Below, one piece after another: positions 12,700 through 26,110 of a stretch of DNA of 64,000 bases. This DNA is from Helopsaltes ochotensis (lineage: Eukaryota > Chordata > Aves > Passeriformes > Locustellidae). The first letter of the stretch is position 1. The number at the start of each line of letters is the position of its first letter. The position numbers and the translations under genes were made by a program. The notes below the pieces were generated by a model. It did not search any database, was not told the DNA's origin, and saw only the letters and a list, made by a program, of their open reading frames with translations. Location of the stretch: positions 720,551 through 784,550 of the forward strand of contig VXBM01000098.1 in the NCBI GenBank assembly GCA_013400155.1, given 5' to 3'.

Positions 12700-12925
12700 T
12701 AGAATCACAGAGTTGCTTCAGCTGGGTTAAAAATCTTCTCATTCTAAATCCCAGCCATGGGCAGGGATCCCTTCCACCAGACCAGGCTGCTCAGAGCCCC
12801 GTCCAGCCTGGCCTGGAACACTTCCAGGGGTGGGACAACCTGTGCCAGTGCCTCAGCACTCTCTGTGTGAAGCATTTTTATTGTAACGTCTGATCTAAAC
12901 CTACTCTTGTACAACTTAAAGGCAC
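12700..12925 (-). mobile_element. CR1 LINE 3'-end fragment
   Basis: The plus strand shows the reverse-complement CR1 order. 'agaatcacagagttgc' comes first, then 'catgggcagggatccc' near 12757 and 'ccaggctgctcagagccc' near 12783. 'gtccagcctggcctgg' follows near 12801, then 'ccagtgcctcagcac' near 12845 and 'tctgatctaaacctac' near 12889. It covers roughly the last 220 bp of the element, has no coding part, and is moderately diverged. Confidence 0.88.
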
Positions 12926-14253
12926 GAACTGGAAAAGAGCAGTAACAGAAGCATGGACAGAGAGAGATGGCGTGTTGCTTTCGGTGTGACTGTTGCACAC
13001 AAAGCTGAGGACTTCCCATTAGGTGCTGAAAGTTTCCCTCAGATTCCATCAGAAAATCTGATGTAACCACTGCCAAAGCACTCGTGGCCCTCTTTGGCTT
13101 CAGTCAGCATTGGCTCTTGTAAAAAGATTGGGATTTTCAGAGAGATGCTTCCTCTCTTGTCAGGTTTTACTTCTGAATTTAAAGTACCAAACGCTGTCTG
13201 TAAGGAGTGTACCTCAGTGCATTTGTTCTGGTTTTATTCCTGTGACTGAAATCAGAATGTAATTTCACTTTTTTCCTCTCTGCTGTCTGTCATAGTAATG
13301 TTATGTTTGATAGTCATAGGTCAGAGCTCATCCGTCTACATTTAGAAAGACATTTTTCACTCAGTCAAATATATTGCAAGTTTGCAGGCAGGAATAACTG
13401 TGTTGCAGGTAATGTGTGTCTTTTGTAAGTGTTGAATTCTCCAGTACTGACCTAGGGCTGAGTGTCTGCTCGTCATCATCTGCTCAGGGTGTGCCAAATG
13501 CTGGGAACAAGGTTGCAACTGAGATTAGAAACAACCTTTGTCAGAAAACTTTTCTTCTGTGAGAAATGGAATTGTTGGAGATGCTTCATCTCCCAAGTCT
13601 ATGTTCCCTAGAAAATTTAGAGTTAAGGCTGTCCTGAGTTTACATTTCTTTATGCTTTATTATTAGTAAATGGCTATTCACAGTTGGGAGATGATTTTCC
13701 TTTGTGAGTTCATCAACTTGTATTGTTGCGGTGCCATTTTGATAACTGTTGGAGCTGATGTTTTGGTCCCAGGAGGATGTGAACCAGTGAGTAATCCCGA
13801 GTCACAGTTTGAATTATGCATGTAGCTACTGGCTGCCACCTCCCATTTCCCAGTGTACTTCCATATAATGATTCTCCTGATTATAGACTTTTTTTGATGC
13901 ACAAAAATGTACTTCTCTGACTAGATCATAATTAAGGCAGGAAGCAAGTGTGTTTAGTTCCTTATGCTAAAGGATGTTCAGATATGTAATGATTTACTAT
14001 TTGCACTTGTAAACTATTTTAAGGTCTTTTAATGGAAAGCTTTTCAAGGACACCAAGCTTGGAAATTCCTGTTTATCTCTTGGTGTCCTCCATGGCTCTC
14101 ATTGGCTCATTGATGCCTTCCAGTTTATTCTCACCCTGTGATTTTATATATCTGGCCTGCATTCTGCTGAAATTCAGTTTATTGAGCAGGACTGAACTGG
14201 GTGACCACCTATTTCTAGTTAAGATAGCACAGCTTAACAGTTAAGTAAAGTTA
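12926..14253. other. Unique non-coding sequence, nothing recognised
   Basis: No family or gene can be identified. Composition is AT-leaning and unremarkable. Confidence 0.5.
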
Positions 14254-14277
14254 ACTAATTAACTTTAGTTAATTAGT
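14254..14277. other. AT-rich 10-bp inverted repeat
   Basis: 'actaattaac' (14254-14263) pairs perfectly with 'gttaattagt' (14268-14277) around the loop 'ttta'. Both arms contain the TAATTA core recognised by many homeodomain proteins, but no other regulatory context is visible. Confidence 0.6.
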
Positions 14278-17200
14278 GAATAAAGGATCTGGAATATGTA
14301 AAAGACAACCAGGTCTACGGCAGCGATAATTTTTTTTTTTTCCTTCGGTGTTACCAAAGAGGTGCTTAAAGGTTGGGGGTGTCCCTGAGGTTTTAAAATT
14401 CCTATTTTTTGATGAAAGGCACCGTGGATCCTTGAATGTGTTGTCTCTTCCTGTTAGTAGAAATGTCCCACTGACCCAGCCAGGTGAGTGGGATGGGGCA
14501 GGAGAGGCTGGTGTTCCAGCAGCTGTTTCAGACCTCACAGCCTTGTGTGTGTGCACGTACAGCTGCCTGTATTGGTGCTGTTCAGGCATCAGTAATTTGA
14601 TTTTTGTGGCAATAATACAGGGAGCTGGGCAGCAGAAGTACGTTCAGGACCCTTTGTCCTCGGGTTCTGTGAGCAGGGTCTCCAGTTCGTTACTTCTGCT
14701 GCCTCTGCACCCCGTGTCCTCTCTAAACAAGGGTCACGGTCACAGTCCTGTCCTGACAGACGTTGTGGGTGCGCTGAATGACATCCTGAGCCTTCACGTG
14801 ACAGCGACTGAACAGCTGCACATCAGTGAAAAACTTGAGGGCAGCTGAATTTTGGTCTAACGACGAAAGTCTCAACCTCGATTTGCAACAACCAGGCTGC
14901 TTTCCATCCTTTTTCCTGCGGCGCGCCTCCATTTCCCATCCTGCCTGACAAAAAAGGGAAGCAGGTTTCTGCTATTCTTCAGCTCGAGTTATTTTACCTT
15001 TGATCATCATGCAAATTTGTGGCCAATTCAGGCAGAGCTTTTCAAACCGTGTTCCACCGAGAGAACGGGGGTTTTCAGTCCCTCTTCAGCACAAAGCCTC
15101 GCAATCTAGCTCTTTGTTGCTCGTGCTCAACTTCCAGGCTGTACTCCCTCTATTAGTGACTCTTCCCATATAATTATTCCCAGCCCTATTTTGGCTCTTT
15201 ATGAGGAAACTTGTCCCAGCATCCGGCACACCACATCTGCTGCAGATGATGCTGCGGTTTCTGTCTCTCCTGCCTCCCCGGGTTAAGATCAGTGCAGAGC
15301 CATACAAGCACCCTGAAGCTTTTTTTTTTATCCCCTTCATTTGTTTCCAGCCTTTCAAGGTGACAGGCAGCAGTGGGAATATCATTGCTGCACCTTGGCA
15401 AGGTCATTTGGCCACGTCCAAGGTTACTCCTGTGGTGATGTTGTCTTCCCGATTGGATGGGGAAGACATTGGCGTGGATGAGATCTAGGAAATAAAACCG
15501 GGTTGGCAATTAATTCACGAATGTGTGATTTAAGGTATAACTTGGGGGTTTTTGGGACTCTCTTGTTTCTCATTTCAAAGCGTGCTTACGGAGCAGCTGC
15601 CGAGAACGGGGGTGAGAGTCTTCTCCTTCCAATCAAGCGCTCCAACATTAATCCTAGTTGTCATCCTCCCTTGCTCCTTGCAGACTCCTGTTCGTCACCG
15701 TGTCACCTCTTTCCACCAGAGGAGGGGGGAGCACACTCAAGGCAGGCTGGTGTGCCCGGTGGTGTTGATGCAGAGGTGCAGAACCTGCCCTTGCTGCAGC
15801 CACCATTGCAGCAGCGTGAGCCCGGGTGGGAGAGCCTTAACTCTGCCTCTGCCAGGACACAACTTCTCCAGCTGGGATTAGGGTATCCAGCTTCTCTTTC
15901 TGAGTGCAAAGATGTCTGCTTTGTCAGTCCAAGTGATGCACATCAGACAGGCTCGTTCGTTTCAGGTTCGTTTCATGGGAGGATGTGTAACCTGGGCTTC
16001 TGTTAAAAGCCAAGCACTGCAGTGTCTGCAGCAATGCTAAACCCCATCGCACTGGGACTGTCTGATACCTCCTAGGCTGGTAGTTGGACTTAGAAGAGTA
16101 ACATCGTATTATAATTATAAAATTGTGAAGAATTAAATGCACTGGATAAAATTATAATTTTGCGGTGTTGTACTTTCACTGTTGAGTTGTAAATTCAGTT
16201 ATAATGCTTCAATAATAAAATAACTTCATTTAATAATAAATACAGGGTTATTGAAAAATCAATATTTATTACAAAAATATTTATTGAATAATTACATTTC
16301 TCATCAGATTTGGGCTGATTTAATTTACTTTCATAACTCTTTTTACCTCTCTGCTTTCTCGGTGACTCAAAAAATTGGACTTGAATGTAGACCTCAGAAG
16401 TTCTTGTTTTATTGTTACAGGTTCTATCATTTCTGATAGGCGTGGCCATCCTTTGGTGCTGCTGCCCTAAGCCCCTTTTCCCTCTCTGTTCCCTTTATTC
16501 CTCGTTCTGCTAACGAAGGTCTTTCAGTTCGATTTTGCAAGTTAGAAAGATTTCCATGTGACAGTTTGGATGGAAGCTCTGCAGGCTGGTTTTGCATTAA
16601 CAAATCCAGCCCACCTGGTGGTTGTTTGCACTGTGTAAAATCCTGTCCTGATGCCAGTGCTCTGCCCTCATCCCACATTGGAGAACTTGCTACATTGCTG
16701 TTTTTCAACACCAAGCGTGTCTTTTGTACTGTTTATTTAAATTATTTTAAGGATATTATAGCTAAGAGTCCCTTCTCTTCTCCAGCTAGAGAACAGTGTT
16801 GTTTTACATCTTGGACTTCAGCAAGTCCTGCCTTTTATTTCGTTGTTGATGAGCTTTTAAAGGTCCTTCCCCGAAATACCCTGGAGATTGATTTATGAGA
16901 GTTTTGAATTCTGCACATATAGCCTGGTTGGTAACCACTGCTGCACAAGTGCTATTCCTATAGATGAGGGTTTTTATTAACACCAAGTATTCCAATCGCT
17001 TTCTACTGGGAGTGTACACAGGTAATTTTTTCCTCTATACTTCACTGATAGATTTGATTGGTTTGACTTTGCGTAATTACAGACAAATCCTGATAAGTGA
17101 GGGTGGGAGTGCTGTTGGTGGGAGTACCTGAGAAAAATTTCTGAAATAAACCATTAGATTAGATTGCTCTTTTCAAGATATCCTAATTTTGTTTCTCATC

Positions 17201-18542
17201 AGGTTTTACCTGAGTGAAATTTACCTTCCAAACCATTTTAACCCTTCTACCTTCTCAGTGGTACAGTAAAACAATTTTGCCTCTTCTGTTGTGAGAGAAA
17301 CGGCCGCTTCTTGCTCTCCAAAACAGAGATAATGCAAGCAGTGGTCAGTTTGGAAAGAACTGTAATTACTAGTGCTCATTAAAACCTGTGTTCTTAGAAA
17401 ACTGAATGTACGTTCCCGGGGCTCAGTGTCTGACATTTTCATTCTGTGTCAGCTGGGCTCGTGGAAATTCCTCAAAGAAATTTCTACAGCTTGTGTGCAA
17501 GCTGTATCAAATCTAAGCCTTGAGTTGCCCTGCTCCATCTCTCTGGACTTCTCTCCCATCCTCAAGTACGAGCGGTGCGTGTTTCTCCTAGTTTGCAAAC
17601 TGATGCAGAAAACTTTAAGTTTTTGATTTAGGCTTTACTAGATATGGGATTTCATGTCGGTGTTATAAGATCCAGCGGTGTTTTATCTGCTGATTAGTTT
17701 TATAATGTAAAGTGCCTGGTGATGCATTGCATGGGAGATGCTATAAAAGTAGTTTATGGCGTGGTGGCAAGGAGAAATGCGAGGAGAGCAGATTCACTTT
17801 ATTAGATGAGCAGGAGTCCCCAAGCAATCATTTGTCAACTGTAGTTAACAATTGGTTTATCTTCAATCACTGAACCCTTAATAAACATGTTTTTAGCTGA
17901 AGTGAAATGATTATATTGAAAATAAAGTAAAGGGAATTTATAGGTTTGTGTCAGTTTTATCTATTAAGGGAAAAAATTTGGATGCATATCTAATTTTTCC
18001 ACTAAATATCTTTTCCAATAACCGTGTTGATGAAAACAGGAATAAAAAAAATAGTCTTCCTCAATGTTACACAAACAAAGTAATTTTCTGTGAATAAAAC
18101 AGATTAAATTATATGTATTTGTTTAATTCTATTGTGTCTATTATATTTGACAGGAACGAGCACAGCTATTCTGTATGGAGAGCTCCTGTTACCTGCAAAC
18201 ATAAATATTTCTTTAAAGCTATTTTTCAAGTGCAGTCTACCATATTATGTCCTGTTTGGTAGAGGGCAGTTTGTTTTCAGGCTTTATTGGACATTTATTT
18301 ATTAGCCTTGGATAGCAAGAATTTTAACAAAATCAGCACCAAAGGGCACCTTTGGCAGTTGGTTCTTCACAACTTTTAGCCAAGGAATTTCTGCCAGCTC
18401 TGGTAGGTCCCATGAGTATTCTCATCTTAGTTTTTACAAATGGAGAGCTTGAGACTTTGCTTTAAAAAGTCTTTCTTTTTAACTTTCTGAGCATCTGAAC
18501 TCCCATGGGTTGGTTTTGTTGTTTGGGATGGGTTGTTTGGTG

Positions 18543-18544
<2 letters not shown>
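14278..18544. other. Unique non-coding sequence with AT-rich patches
   Basis: Overlapping open frames of about 166 codons (plus 14348-14848 and plus 15503-16006) lie in relatively GC-richer sequence. They show no domain and overlap competing frames. The part from 16090 to 16310 is rich in A/T and includes the 14-bp palindrome 'aaaattataatttt' near 16148. The part from 17880 to 18160 is also AT-rich. No transposon is recognised. Confidence 0.5.

Positions 18545-18629
<85 letters not shown>
18545..18629 (+). repeat. 85-nt poly(T) tract
   Basis: There are 85 uninterrupted T, preceded by G/T-rich sequence. It could be the poly(A) tail of a minus-strand retroposed sequence. However, the right flank shows no TTTATT (a minus-strand AATAAA) within about 40 bp and I see no matching flanking duplications. 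Its exact length is doubtful in any assembly. Confidence 0.9.
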
Positions 18630-18630
<1 letters not shown>

Positions 18631-21600
18631 GTGGACAGACTTCAAAAGTATTATCAGAATTCCTGAATCTTGGAATAAAGTGTGTTGTAAGCCCTTTTAA
18701 ACAGTAGCAGTAATTTCACAAGTGGCTCTGTGTGACGACACCGCGTCAGCTTGGGCTGAAGTCAGGGCTGAGTGCAGAGGAGACACATTTTTCATACGAG
18801 GGCTCACTTCTGCTGAGCATGATCGTGTCATTGCTGAGCTGCAGTGTGGGATTTGGGTAAATTTTGCTTCAGAGGACATTAATGGCACATCAATGTTAGC
18901 TGCAGATAAAAGGATTGTCTCAGGCTGGTTTTGTCTGCCCGTAGTTTAGGGACAGTTTTGCTCACCCACTGTTTCTGAGGTCAGTGAAGTTGAGGGGAAT
19001 TGGCCTTCAGCAAGTGAAACGTGCACCTTAACTGTGCTTTTCTAAACAGAGACGTGCTTTATGTGTAATTGGATAACCAGCACTCGTGGCTGTGACATCT
19101 GATCTTTTTATCAAAGACGAGACCTTATCAAAAGTGCTTGAAAACCAGGATGGATGTGGACAGCAGCAACCTCCTGTCTTTGCTCAAACGTGTATCGAAC
19201 CCTGAGCGTGCCTGTGGAAATGTAAATGTGACAAACTCCAGAGCTCTCACAGCAGCACAGAATGCTTTGGGTTGAGAGGCACCTTAAGGATGCTCTCATT
19301 CCAACACCGTCACCACCTTCTGCTGGACCAGGCTGCTCCAAGTCCTGTGCCAAACAGGACATGGAATCCTTGTGGATTCCATGGAGTACAAGGCACGTGC
19401 ATGCTTTGGAAGCCCCTTACTGATGTTAAATTACGTGCTTGTGAATTTTTTTTTGTAATTGATTTTTTTTTCCCCCAACAGTTGTAGTGCCTCTGACTGT
19501 TAAGTGGTTTCCCATCAGTTGAGATGCAGGATTTCTTTCCTCGGGTCTGTGTTGTAGCTATTATTACTAATTTACACTCATTAGCAGTGCTTCTAATTAG
19601 CTTGATGGTAAGGCGTTAAGCCCTACCGGGTTGTTTTTTTTTTCCTTTAAAGTTCTAGATATCTTAAGAGGATGGGAAGTAAAGAGGGAGAACCATTAAT
19701 TTAGGCAAGAGCCATTTAAAGGTGACTTCTGCAAAAGGCTTTTAATGACGTGGCATAGGACCCATTTATATTGCAGGTATCTAGTTAATGAAAAATAAAA
19801 ACGTGCCTATTAATAATTAAAAGGAAAAGTCTTGCTGCAAGCTACCAAAATCTACGAGATAATAGTTGAGAATCTCAGAAATTTTGAGAAGAAATTTAAT
19901 AATGTGAAAAATAGGAACAATTTGAACAAGGCCACTCTAAGTTGGCTCTGGTGAGGTTAAAGAAAGAAAAATAAATTAGTCCTTTTGGGTATATGTTCCG
20001 TTATGGAAAATTATAGAAATCGTATATAAAAATTTGTCATTATTAATGCAAAAATAGGGGAAGTTTCACTCTTTTTTTAAGTGACCTTGCTTCAAATTCT
20101 AAGAATGTTAATGCAATACAAACAGTTTTTTTCCTGTTTCTGAAGGGAGAATGAGTAATACATGTTACTATTGAAACCGAAAAACAATTTTGTGAGTCTT
20201 CAAATTGGTCAGTTATCATTTTCTTAAAATCCCCATCTCTCACAAAATTCAGTGCAAGCCCTCCTGAGTGGCATTGTTATAATAATTGAATATCAGAGTT
20301 AATGCAATATTCAAAAGGTTCCCTTCCTTGTTTTCTCTCTTGCCTGTCTGTGCGTGAGATCAGCAGTTAATGAATCTTGAGGCAGCACAATTGTTCTGTT
20401 AGCCTCTCAATATATATATGGACTTTCAGTAGAAAGGGAATTTTTAAATCTACAATTTAATGTCTTTTCATTGTCTAAGAGCTGTCTTTTGCTAGAAAAT
20501 ATTATTTCTGTGTATTGAAAGGCTGAGAAATGAAATATGCTAATAAAAGGGTATCTGATTCATTATCCAGAGAATAATTTAATGGGGTGGGGTGGGGGCA
20601 GGAGAGATGGATTAGAAAATTTATGATTCATATTGAAATGCAGTTTACGGTTGAATCCATGACACATTTTTCTGGTGTGTTTTTTGGGTTTTTTTTTTAC
20701 AGTAAAAGATAGATTTTGGCTAGTATTAAATGGATTATTGGAAGACAAAAGAAGAGGAAGTTTTATAATGGATTTGAATCCTCAGGGCCAAATCAACAGG
20801 CCAGGCTCTAGGACTTTGAAGGGCACATATATGAATTTTCTAATTATTTGGTTTTCAGTAGTACCAAAAGCATCAGCTGCTGCACAGACACCCTGGATCG
20901 CATGAACTCTGTCCTGGAAGTTTCTGTTCTTCAGAAAGTTTAAAAATAGGGTGATGAGGAAAGGGCAGAACTTGTTCTTCTTGTCCTGCTGCGTCTGTGG
21001 CAGTTGAGCAGCCTCAAGGAAGGGATGTGGGTCCCAGTGCCAGGGCATGTGGTCCCACCAGCCTCTCCTGTAGGAGAAGGTTCAAGGGCATCACAGAGGA
21101 GCTTCAGTTCCCTCTGGGATTAGTTCCTTATCTCCCTGTCCATTTAATAAGGGAAATCAATTGGCCTTTTATTTTAAGGCACTGCTGTCCAGGCTGACTT
21201 TGCACATTATCAGCATCTCATGCGTTGAGACAACACCACCCACTTCTCCCATGCTGGGTCTCTGCAGGCAAATTGATAACGTAGGCTTGTTTTAATCTTC
21301 ACTGTGTCAGAAAGAACATCTCTGATATTTACAGCTGCTGCTAAATATACCTCCCGATAGGACCTTTGTCCTGTCATTCACGAGATTGATTTGTGCCCTG
21401 ATTTCTGTGGCAGCAGGACTCCTGGAGCTACTCTAGAGAAGCTGCCAAGCTAAGCTGTGCTAGTTCTGTCATCATTGTCATTACTGAGAGGAAAAGAATT
21501 TTTCTTCAGCAAGTGTCTGCTGCTTCTCCTTCCTCGATAGAAAGCACTTTGCACGTGCTGTTCCTCTCATAACACTTTCTCTGTCATGTCAGCAGTGGAA

Positions 21601-21706
21601 GGATGAAAGTGCAACTTGCTCTCAGTGAGGCAGGGAAGGAAACCTTCCCACTCTTTTGAAGCCAGGTTTCCTGAAATAGTTGTGCCCCTTCAGCTGTTTG
21701 TGGATG
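18630..21706. other. Mostly unique non-coding sequence
   Basis: Apart from the CR1 fragment annotated inside it, I recognise nothing. Short T runs occur near 19447, 19463, 19627 and 20690. Open frames are below 100 codons. Confidence 0.5.
19256..19350 (-). mobile_element. CR1 LINE 3'-end fragment, very short
   Basis: The plus strand reads 'acagaatgctttgggttgag', then 'accttaaggatgctctcatt', 'ccaacaccgtcaccacc' and 'ctggaccaggctgctccaag'. This is the reverse complement of the last ~95 bp of CR1. The terminal repeat is reduced to one partial copy. Confidence 0.8.
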
Positions 21707-21750
21707 TTTGATCTTAGAGGTCTTTTCCAACCTTCATGGTTCTGTGATTG
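21707..21750 (+). mobile_element. CR1-like 3' terminus, sense orientation
   Basis: 'gatcttagaggtcttttcc' followed by 'aaccttcatggttctgtgat' matches the end of an avian CR1 on the plus strand, including one copy of the terminal 'ttctgtgatt' repeat. Sequence upstream is too diverged to assign. Confidence 0.75.
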
Positions 21751-24700
21751 CCTTGCTGCTGGTGGCAGCACCATTCTCTGTGGTTCAGCACAGCAAGAAC
21801 CACACAGGACACTCGATGAGGAGAAGGACCCAAAAGAGGGCTTTTGTTTATTCTTTCTTTCTTAAGTAGACCGCAGGTCCATGCCAGGGATTGGATGAGA
21901 AGGTGAACACCTCTCCTCTCCACTGGCTCAGCTGACGGTCAGTCAGTACAATTTGCATCCAAAGGCATGTGATATTTATCAATCCATATCCCAAACAAAC
22001 CTTATCTTACAGCGTGAGAAAGGCAAAGCACTACCTAAACATTGAGGATTCTGGCTCCATTCTAACAGCTAAGAAACACATCAGAAAGGCTGCAAAAATC
22101 AGGGCAGCAATTCTCTCTCTGCTGTTCAGGACCAGGGCACTGCGTATTGCTCCCAGCCTGGAGGGCAGAGCATGGATTGTGTCTAGACCTCACTGAAGGC
22201 CAGAGGGTTTCATTTATTTATTTTTCATTCAAAATATCTGAGTGCCAGGGGGACCAGAGGGGCAGGCTGGCCCTTGCTGTACCTAACAGGGCCTCATGAA
22301 GTCACCTGCATGAGTGTAACTCTGCGGGAGATAAAGACACTTAGGGCTACACTTGGGCAACAGGAGTACAGGAATATGTGCATGTCTTGAGGATCACAGA
22401 GCTAATGTGGTGCTGAGAGAACTTCTGGCATGGTAGTGAAATCTTGAGTTAAAAATATCCCTGTAATCCTGTTCTTTGCCATAAAAGCTTGTATGAAGCT
22501 ACCAATCTTGTTCAATTGAGAGATGTGAAAAAATTTAAAAGCCTCTCTGACCGTTTGTGCAAATGTAAGATAGTTCAGATTCCATGACTATATAAGTGTT
22601 GAGCAGTGCCTTGGAGTATATACAGTTCTCAGACTTGCCTAAATCCCATCAGTCTTTAAAGCAATCTTAATTCATTTTTCCCCCGTAGATCCCAAACCAA
22701 TGAAGAGTCATGAAATGGTGAATGCCCCTCATTTTTTCAAACCTCAGTTTTGATGATTCTGATTTATCTAAATATTTTCAATATATCTGTACCTTTACAG
22801 GAACAGGATCTGAGTTCCCAGCCTGCAGCAAGAAACCTGAAATTGTGAGACACAGTTTAATTTTAGTTTAATTTAGTTTCAAGCAACAACTGCTTGGTAT
22901 AAGCTGATATTTTAAGGTACAGTAAAAGCAAATGGATAAGAAACCCACAGATAATAAGTATTTTCATATTGCTCTCTAACCCTGCTGAGGGAAAAAAAAT
23001 AATGTATCTTACACTTAACCAAGCTGGCAATTGAAGAACTTAAGATTGGGGATTTATGGCACAATGACAATTTCATGGCTCTTCGTGGTTTCAGGAGGTT
23101 TTTCCCTATTCCTGATTATTACCAGAGGTACTACAGTAAACAAAAACTGTTCGCCTAATAATTGCTAACACATATTTTCTAACTCCTTCCCATAACTTTC
23201 TTGCTTTTTAAGCCCAGCATCATTTAACACCAAACATCTAAATCTTAAACTAAGCTGTCAACGCTGGTTGTTTCTCACAGCCGGTATAAATATGAACAGT
23301 GTAAGCAGGCGAACATTCCTCAAGTAACAACACATTCACTTGTACAACTGCAATGCCGGTTGCCTCTTTCAGGGTGTTTTAAATACGGGGTTTAAATGAG
23401 CTAAAGTAATGGATAAAAGACGAGAAATGGTGCAAAAGGGTCTGTATGGTAGGAATTTGTAGACTTCTGATGCAGTCAGGCTCTCTAGTCTGTTTGATAC
23501 GGTTTTTGGAGAAGAAAAGACCAGGCAAAAATTTGGGTATTATTCCTTACATTGCCATCCTATGTTCAGGCGTTGCTGCGTGCAGGTGTCACGTGTGGAT
23601 GCAGAGCCCAACTCGGAGAGGCAGTGTCTTGGTCAAATTGCCAAAAAGCGTTTCATCGTCCTTGTGCTCTGCTGCCTCCTTTGTGTTGGATCGGTGCTGC
23701 TGCAGCGTGGCACCTGCCAGTGACCCCACCACGCCCAGGGAGTGAGCTTTGCCCTGGTTTTTTGGGCTGTGATAACACCAGCCAGGCTGCAGCCGGCTGT
23801 TACGAGACCATTGGTTCGGGTGCCCGGGTGAAGGCTTATACAAGTCCCTCGCATGGGATTAAACGTCAAGCTAGATTTTATATTACATGTCCATAACTTT
23901 GGCACGAGCTTGCTGCGCTGCAGCGCTGGGAAGGGCTCGGCGTGTAATCCAAAGCGAAGAAAAACTAAGTTCTCTGGCACTTTTCTAAAGGAAAGTTAGC
24001 TACTGCTGCTCTCTTTCACCTCTGACATTTGACTCCAGGTTGTCTGGCTGCCCTGAGCCCTCCTCCCCTTCCCTCCTGAGCTGTGAGTGCACAGGAAGCT
24101 TTCTTCCCGTGTGGTGTCTGTTGTCTTTGCAAGAAGAACGTGAGGTGCCTTCCTTGCTTTGGGGCAGGGCAGATCACTGCAGCTACAGCCAGTTCCAGTC
24201 TGCAATTCCCTCTCACTTTCTCAAGAGCAAGTAAAGACTGGTGATTGCTCAGCTGGTCTCCAGGTAAGACACAAGCTCTTCTCCTTCCACCTGGTCTCCT
24301 TTCTGGGATCCTGAGTGTGAGAGGAAGAATAACAACTTGCCCTGCGGCAGTTCCAAGGTCCGTGTTTCTTTCCTGACCAGTGAAATGCCCCTGCTAGTGA
24401 AGTCATCGCAGCCCGTAGCCACGTACAAGCCGAAATGTGACTGCAAGCACTTCTGTTCATCTCAATCTGGCAATGCCAGGATCGGGATTGATGCTTTTTA
24501 AGACTCATAAGTCTCAAAATTTAAATTTCATAGGGGAAATTAGAGTGAAAATAAAAGCAAACGTAGTAAAAGATTCCAGCAGTAGTGGAAAGGGTGGTTG
24601 GTGATGCTGTGATCACAAGCCAAATTTAAGAGTGAGTGTGGGTAAGAGGCAGTGAAAACTTAGGACCATTCTTATATTTATCTCAGATAGCACCAATTAC

Positions 24701-25060
24701 TGTGGTGCCTTTAATGCTGGCAGAGAAGGCCAGTACCATTTTCAGGTAAATAAAAGGAACCACAACAACGAGTAACTACTGATGCAGTGCACTCACAGAA
24801 AATTTACATTTTGAAAGGTATAACAAAAGCTTTATAGACTAGAGCTTTATTTAATAATAGAAGTTTTTCCTGATTCTTTAAGAAGTCTCCCTCAAGTGAG
24901 ATATTTTTATTTTTATGCCTTTGAAAAATATCAGGTGTGTCACCTGAGTAAAAATTACCATAAATGCCGACTTCTCCTATGTGCTTTTGTGCATTTAGTT
25001 CAGGCACCCTCAGCCTGAGTGTTCAGAACAGGAATTCTTTTCAGACCTGTCTCTCCATAG
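21751..25060. other. Unique non-coding sequence, nothing recognised
   Basis: No repeat family or gene is seen. The segment 23560-23960 is slightly richer in GC and CpG than its surroundings and carries overlapping frames on both strands of about 100-115 codons, none with a recognisable protein. Confidence 0.5.
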
Positions 25061-25475
25061 TCACAGGATCATGGGATCACAGAATGGTTTAGACTGGAAG
25101 GGACCAAAACACCTCCTGCTAGACGAGGGTGCTGGCCACCCAACCTGGCCTTGAGCACTTCCAGAGACGGCTCATCCACAGCTTCTCTGGGCAGCTCTTC
25201 CAGTGCCTCATCTTTTTTTCTGGAAGTGTTTTTTTTGTTAATATCTAATCTAAATCTCTCCTCTTTTAGTTTAAAGCTGTTCCCCCTTGTCCTATTGCTT
25301 GCTGCTCCTGTGAAAAGTCACTCTCCCACCTTTTTATAAACCCCTTTAGTACCGGAAGACTGTTAATAAGATCTCCCTGGAGTTTTCTCCAGGCTGAGCA
25401 TCCCCAGCTCTCTCAGCCTGTCTTCATAGGAGGGAAGCTCCAGCCCTCTGAGCATCTTGGTGGCTCCTACTGAAG
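25061..25475 (-). mobile_element. CR1 LINE 3' fragment, longest in the window
   Basis: About 415 bp of CR1 in reverse complement. Landmarks begin with two terminal-repeat copies at 25061-25087, then 'gactggaagggacc' near 25092 and 'ctggccttgagcacttcc' near 25146. Next come 'tctctgggcagctcttcc' near 25183, 'taaagctgttcccccttgtc' near 25272 and 'ctccctggagttttctccag' near 25373. 'tctcagcctgtcttcatagg' near 25412 and 'ccagccctctgagcatc' near 25440 close the series. It ends in the 3' untranslated region, so no coding sequence is included. Confidence 0.93.
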
Positions 25476-26110
25476 GACTGTGTGACCCTAAACCTTCCTG
25501 AGGCTGACCACGTACACCCCACATCACCTGAGCATTTGATGGAGCTCAGGATCATTGCTGGTCGTGTGCATGGGAATTATCCACTGAGGTTTTAGAGAAA
25601 GAAGGAAAAGCAGGAGAAATTGCTGTCTGGGTAAATAGCCATTGTAACTAGATTTTGAACAGTGAATAGCAATTGCAACTAAATTTAGACCACAATTTCA
25701 TGCTTGTAAATATCAGGTCTGTGCATTATTGTGTCAAACAGCGGCACAGGTTTTATCTGATCTGGTGTAGATGTATGATCAAATTACCTGAAGCATGTGA
25801 TATGGAGCTTATGATAGCTTTAGTTATTAGGAATGAAGGTGAAAAGACACAGATAATTCCTAATACATGGCTTATCCCTCTGTGGCACTGTTAATCTACC
25901 AAAACAAATTTTGACTGGCGTGATTTTGTAGATTAAATTTATTTCAGTCAGTCTTTGCATCATCAGAGTTGAAGACTTTCATAACTTAATGCTGGATACT
26001 CCAAAGTGGGACTTGCTGTGTTATTCATCCCACAGATCTCTGGGATCTGTCTACCCAAACTTGCTGTCATGTTGTTACAGGTTTGTCTGGCTTGGTCTAC
26101 AGCTTCTACT
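25476..26110. other. Unique non-coding sequence, nothing recognised
   Basis: Sequence between two CR1 pieces in opposite orientations. I see no gene or other repeat. Confidence 0.5.

Noticed and set aside
14348..16006. Plus-strand frames of 166 and 167 codons (14348-14848 and 15503-16006)
   Set aside because: No family resemblance, no splice or promoter context, and overlapping frames in other phases. Lengths are compatible with chance in GC-richer patches.
18630..18950. Possible retrocopy attached to the 85-nt poly(T) as a minus-strand poly(A) tail
   Set aside because: No minus-strand AATAAA adjoins the tract, no flanking duplication is visible, and the frames in this stretch resemble no known protein.
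25151..25339. Serine/leucine-rich open frame
   Set aside because: It lies wholly within the antisense strand of a CR1 3' fragment.
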